The notes under the pieces are model-generated. The model was not told where the DNA came from. It saw only the letters and a list, made by a program, of their open reading frames with translations, and ran no database searches. A DNA stretch of 43,562 nucleotides from an uncultured Gammaproteobacteria bacterium (GTDB taxonomy: Bacteria; Pseudomonadota; Gammaproteobacteria; Magnimaribacterales; TMED112), in assembly GCA_913020145.1 (NCBI GenBank), contig CAJWAI010000006.1, forward strand, positions 1 through 43,562, written 5' to 3'. Position 1 is the first letter of the stretch. The number at the start of each line of letters is the position of its first letter. Both the position numbers and the translations under genes were made by a program. Shown one piece after another: positions 43,059 to 43,562 of this stretch.

Positions 43059-43496
43059 ATGAGTTTATTTAATAAAGCAGTTGGCTCAATTTCAGAAACC
43101 AGGATGGGGGTCTTGTCTGAATGGTCATTAAGATTAGCGTTAGCATTCTTATTTTTTAACCATGGACTACCAAAAATAGAAGCACTTATTTCAGCTCCAG
43201 GTGAACCCTTCTCTTACATATTGCCAATGACTTTTTTTGGTGATTTTGCATTAATTTCTAGTTATTTGGTCACTATTTCAGAGCTAGTTTTGATCCCTTT
43301 ATTTATCATTATTGGTGGATTTAGTTTAATCGGATCAAATGCTAAAGCAATTTCTACTTTAGGTGGATTAATTGGTGTTTGCACTATGCTAATAATAATT
43401 TTCTTTTTCCATTTTGGTGTAAAGGAAGAGGGCATATTAGAGGTAAAATATCAATTATCACTTTTAGCTATGTCACTCTACTTTTTGTTTAAGTAG
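43059..43496 (+). CDS. DoxX-like membrane protein
   Basis: A 145-residue integral membrane protein with four hydrophobic segments. The first segment LRLALAFLFFNHGLPKIE fits the DoxX pattern (R...G..F..HG..K). DoxX proteins are involved in redox or thiol-stress functions in some bacteria, but no specific role can be assigned. It is separated by 50 bp from dksA and lies just before a tRNA-Ala. Confidence 0.72.
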   Translation: MSLFNKAVGSISETRMGVLSEWSLRLALAFLFFNHGLPKIEALISAPGEPFSYILPMTFFGDFALISSYLVTISELVLIPLFIIIGGFSLIGSNAKAISTLGGLIGVCTMLIIIFFFHFGVKEEGILEVKYQLSLLAMSLYFLFK

Positions 43497-43525
43497 TTGT
43501 AATTTGCATCATACATATTTATTAT
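43497..43525 (+). promoter_or_regulatory. Putative promoter of tRNA-Ala
   Basis: TTGTAA (43497-43502), a 17-bp spacer and TATTAT (43520-43525), with the tRNA starting 13 nt further on. Spacing is canonical for sigma-70, and it is immediately after the DoxX-like stop codon. Confidence 0.5.
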
Positions 43526-43537
43526 TTGTTTTCTTGT

Positions 43538-43562
43538 GGGGCTATAGCTCAGCTGGGAGAGC
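43538..43562 (+). tRNA. tRNA-Ala, 5' part only (window edge)
   Basis: GGGGCTATAGCTCAGCTGGG AGAGC is the exact start of gammaproteobacterial tRNA-Ala: acceptor 5' strand plus D arm. The anticodon lies beyond the window, so TGC versus GGC cannot be decided. Confidence 0.85.

Overview
The window looks like chromosomal DNA from a free-living, genome-reduced marine gammaproteobacterium. By eye it is AT-rich (about one third G+C) and about 98% coding, and no gap between genes exceeds about 65 bp apart from the tRNA region. The local gene orders are gammaproteobacterial: gmk-rpoZ-spoT, rph-pyrE, rpsU-yqeY divergent from tsaD, pepP-ubiH beside a TIGR02449-like coiled-coil gene, and tyrS/mepM-anmK/erpA. 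Two TonB-dependent receptors, an exported amidohydrolase pair and the low G+C suggest a SAR86-like lineage. That placement is inference; no 16S gene is present. I see no prophage, insertion sequence, CRISPR array or integron.

Layout. 1-7.3 kb: a small lipoprotein, recG (-), then yicC-gmk-rpoZ-spoT-pyrB (+). 7.2-8.8 kb: rph-pyrE plus a one-domain riboflavin-synthase-like protein (-). 8.9-11.5 kb: two exported amidohydrolases (+). 11.5-14.0 kb: rpsU-yqeY (-) and tsaD-folB-folK (+). 13.9-16.3 kb (-): a TIGR02449-like protein, an aminoglycoside-phosphotransferase-fold kinase, a DUF1338 (2-oxoadipate dioxygenase family) protein and a small exported repeat protein. 16.3-20.3 kb: pepP-ubiH (+), rpmB-maf (-), dut (+), type B bL31 (-). 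20.3-22.3 kb: priA (+). 22.2-28.0 kb: a seven-gene minus-strand run hemG-thiE-hemL-pfkB-pcnB-dnk-tsaE. 28.1-33.0 kb: erpA, mepM-anmK, tyrS and a saccharopine-dehydrogenase-like gene. 33.1-43.5 kb is the accessory part: tRNA-Ile, an exported metallophosphoesterase, an exported CIA30 protein, a small CxxC protein, a ZnuD-like receptor, then an overlapping operon of a second receptor, a class C acid phosphatase and an ATP/ADP-translocase-like carrier, followed by a DksA-like regulator, a DoxX-like protein and the first 25 nt of a tRNA-Ala.

Themes. (1) Nutrient capture at 33-42.6 kb. Receptor, periplasmic phosphatase and nucleotide-transporter-like carrier are joined by two ATGA overlaps and could form a complete route for a phosphorylated organic compound. 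A second exported phosphoesterase lies upstream. (2) Zinc. The first receptor has five His/Asp/Glu-rich clusters, a CxxC protein precedes it, bL31 is the cysteine-free type, and the DksA-like protein has lost two zinc-finger cysteines. (3) Stringent response. SpoT keeps its hydrolase residues but lacks residues needed for (p)ppGpp synthesis, while DksA keeps its ppGpp-site residues. (4) Compaction. Many lead genes carry a TATAAT-like box only 4-11 nt before the start codon, suggesting leaderless or near-leaderless mRNAs. Three convergent gene pairs share one TTAA as both stop codons.
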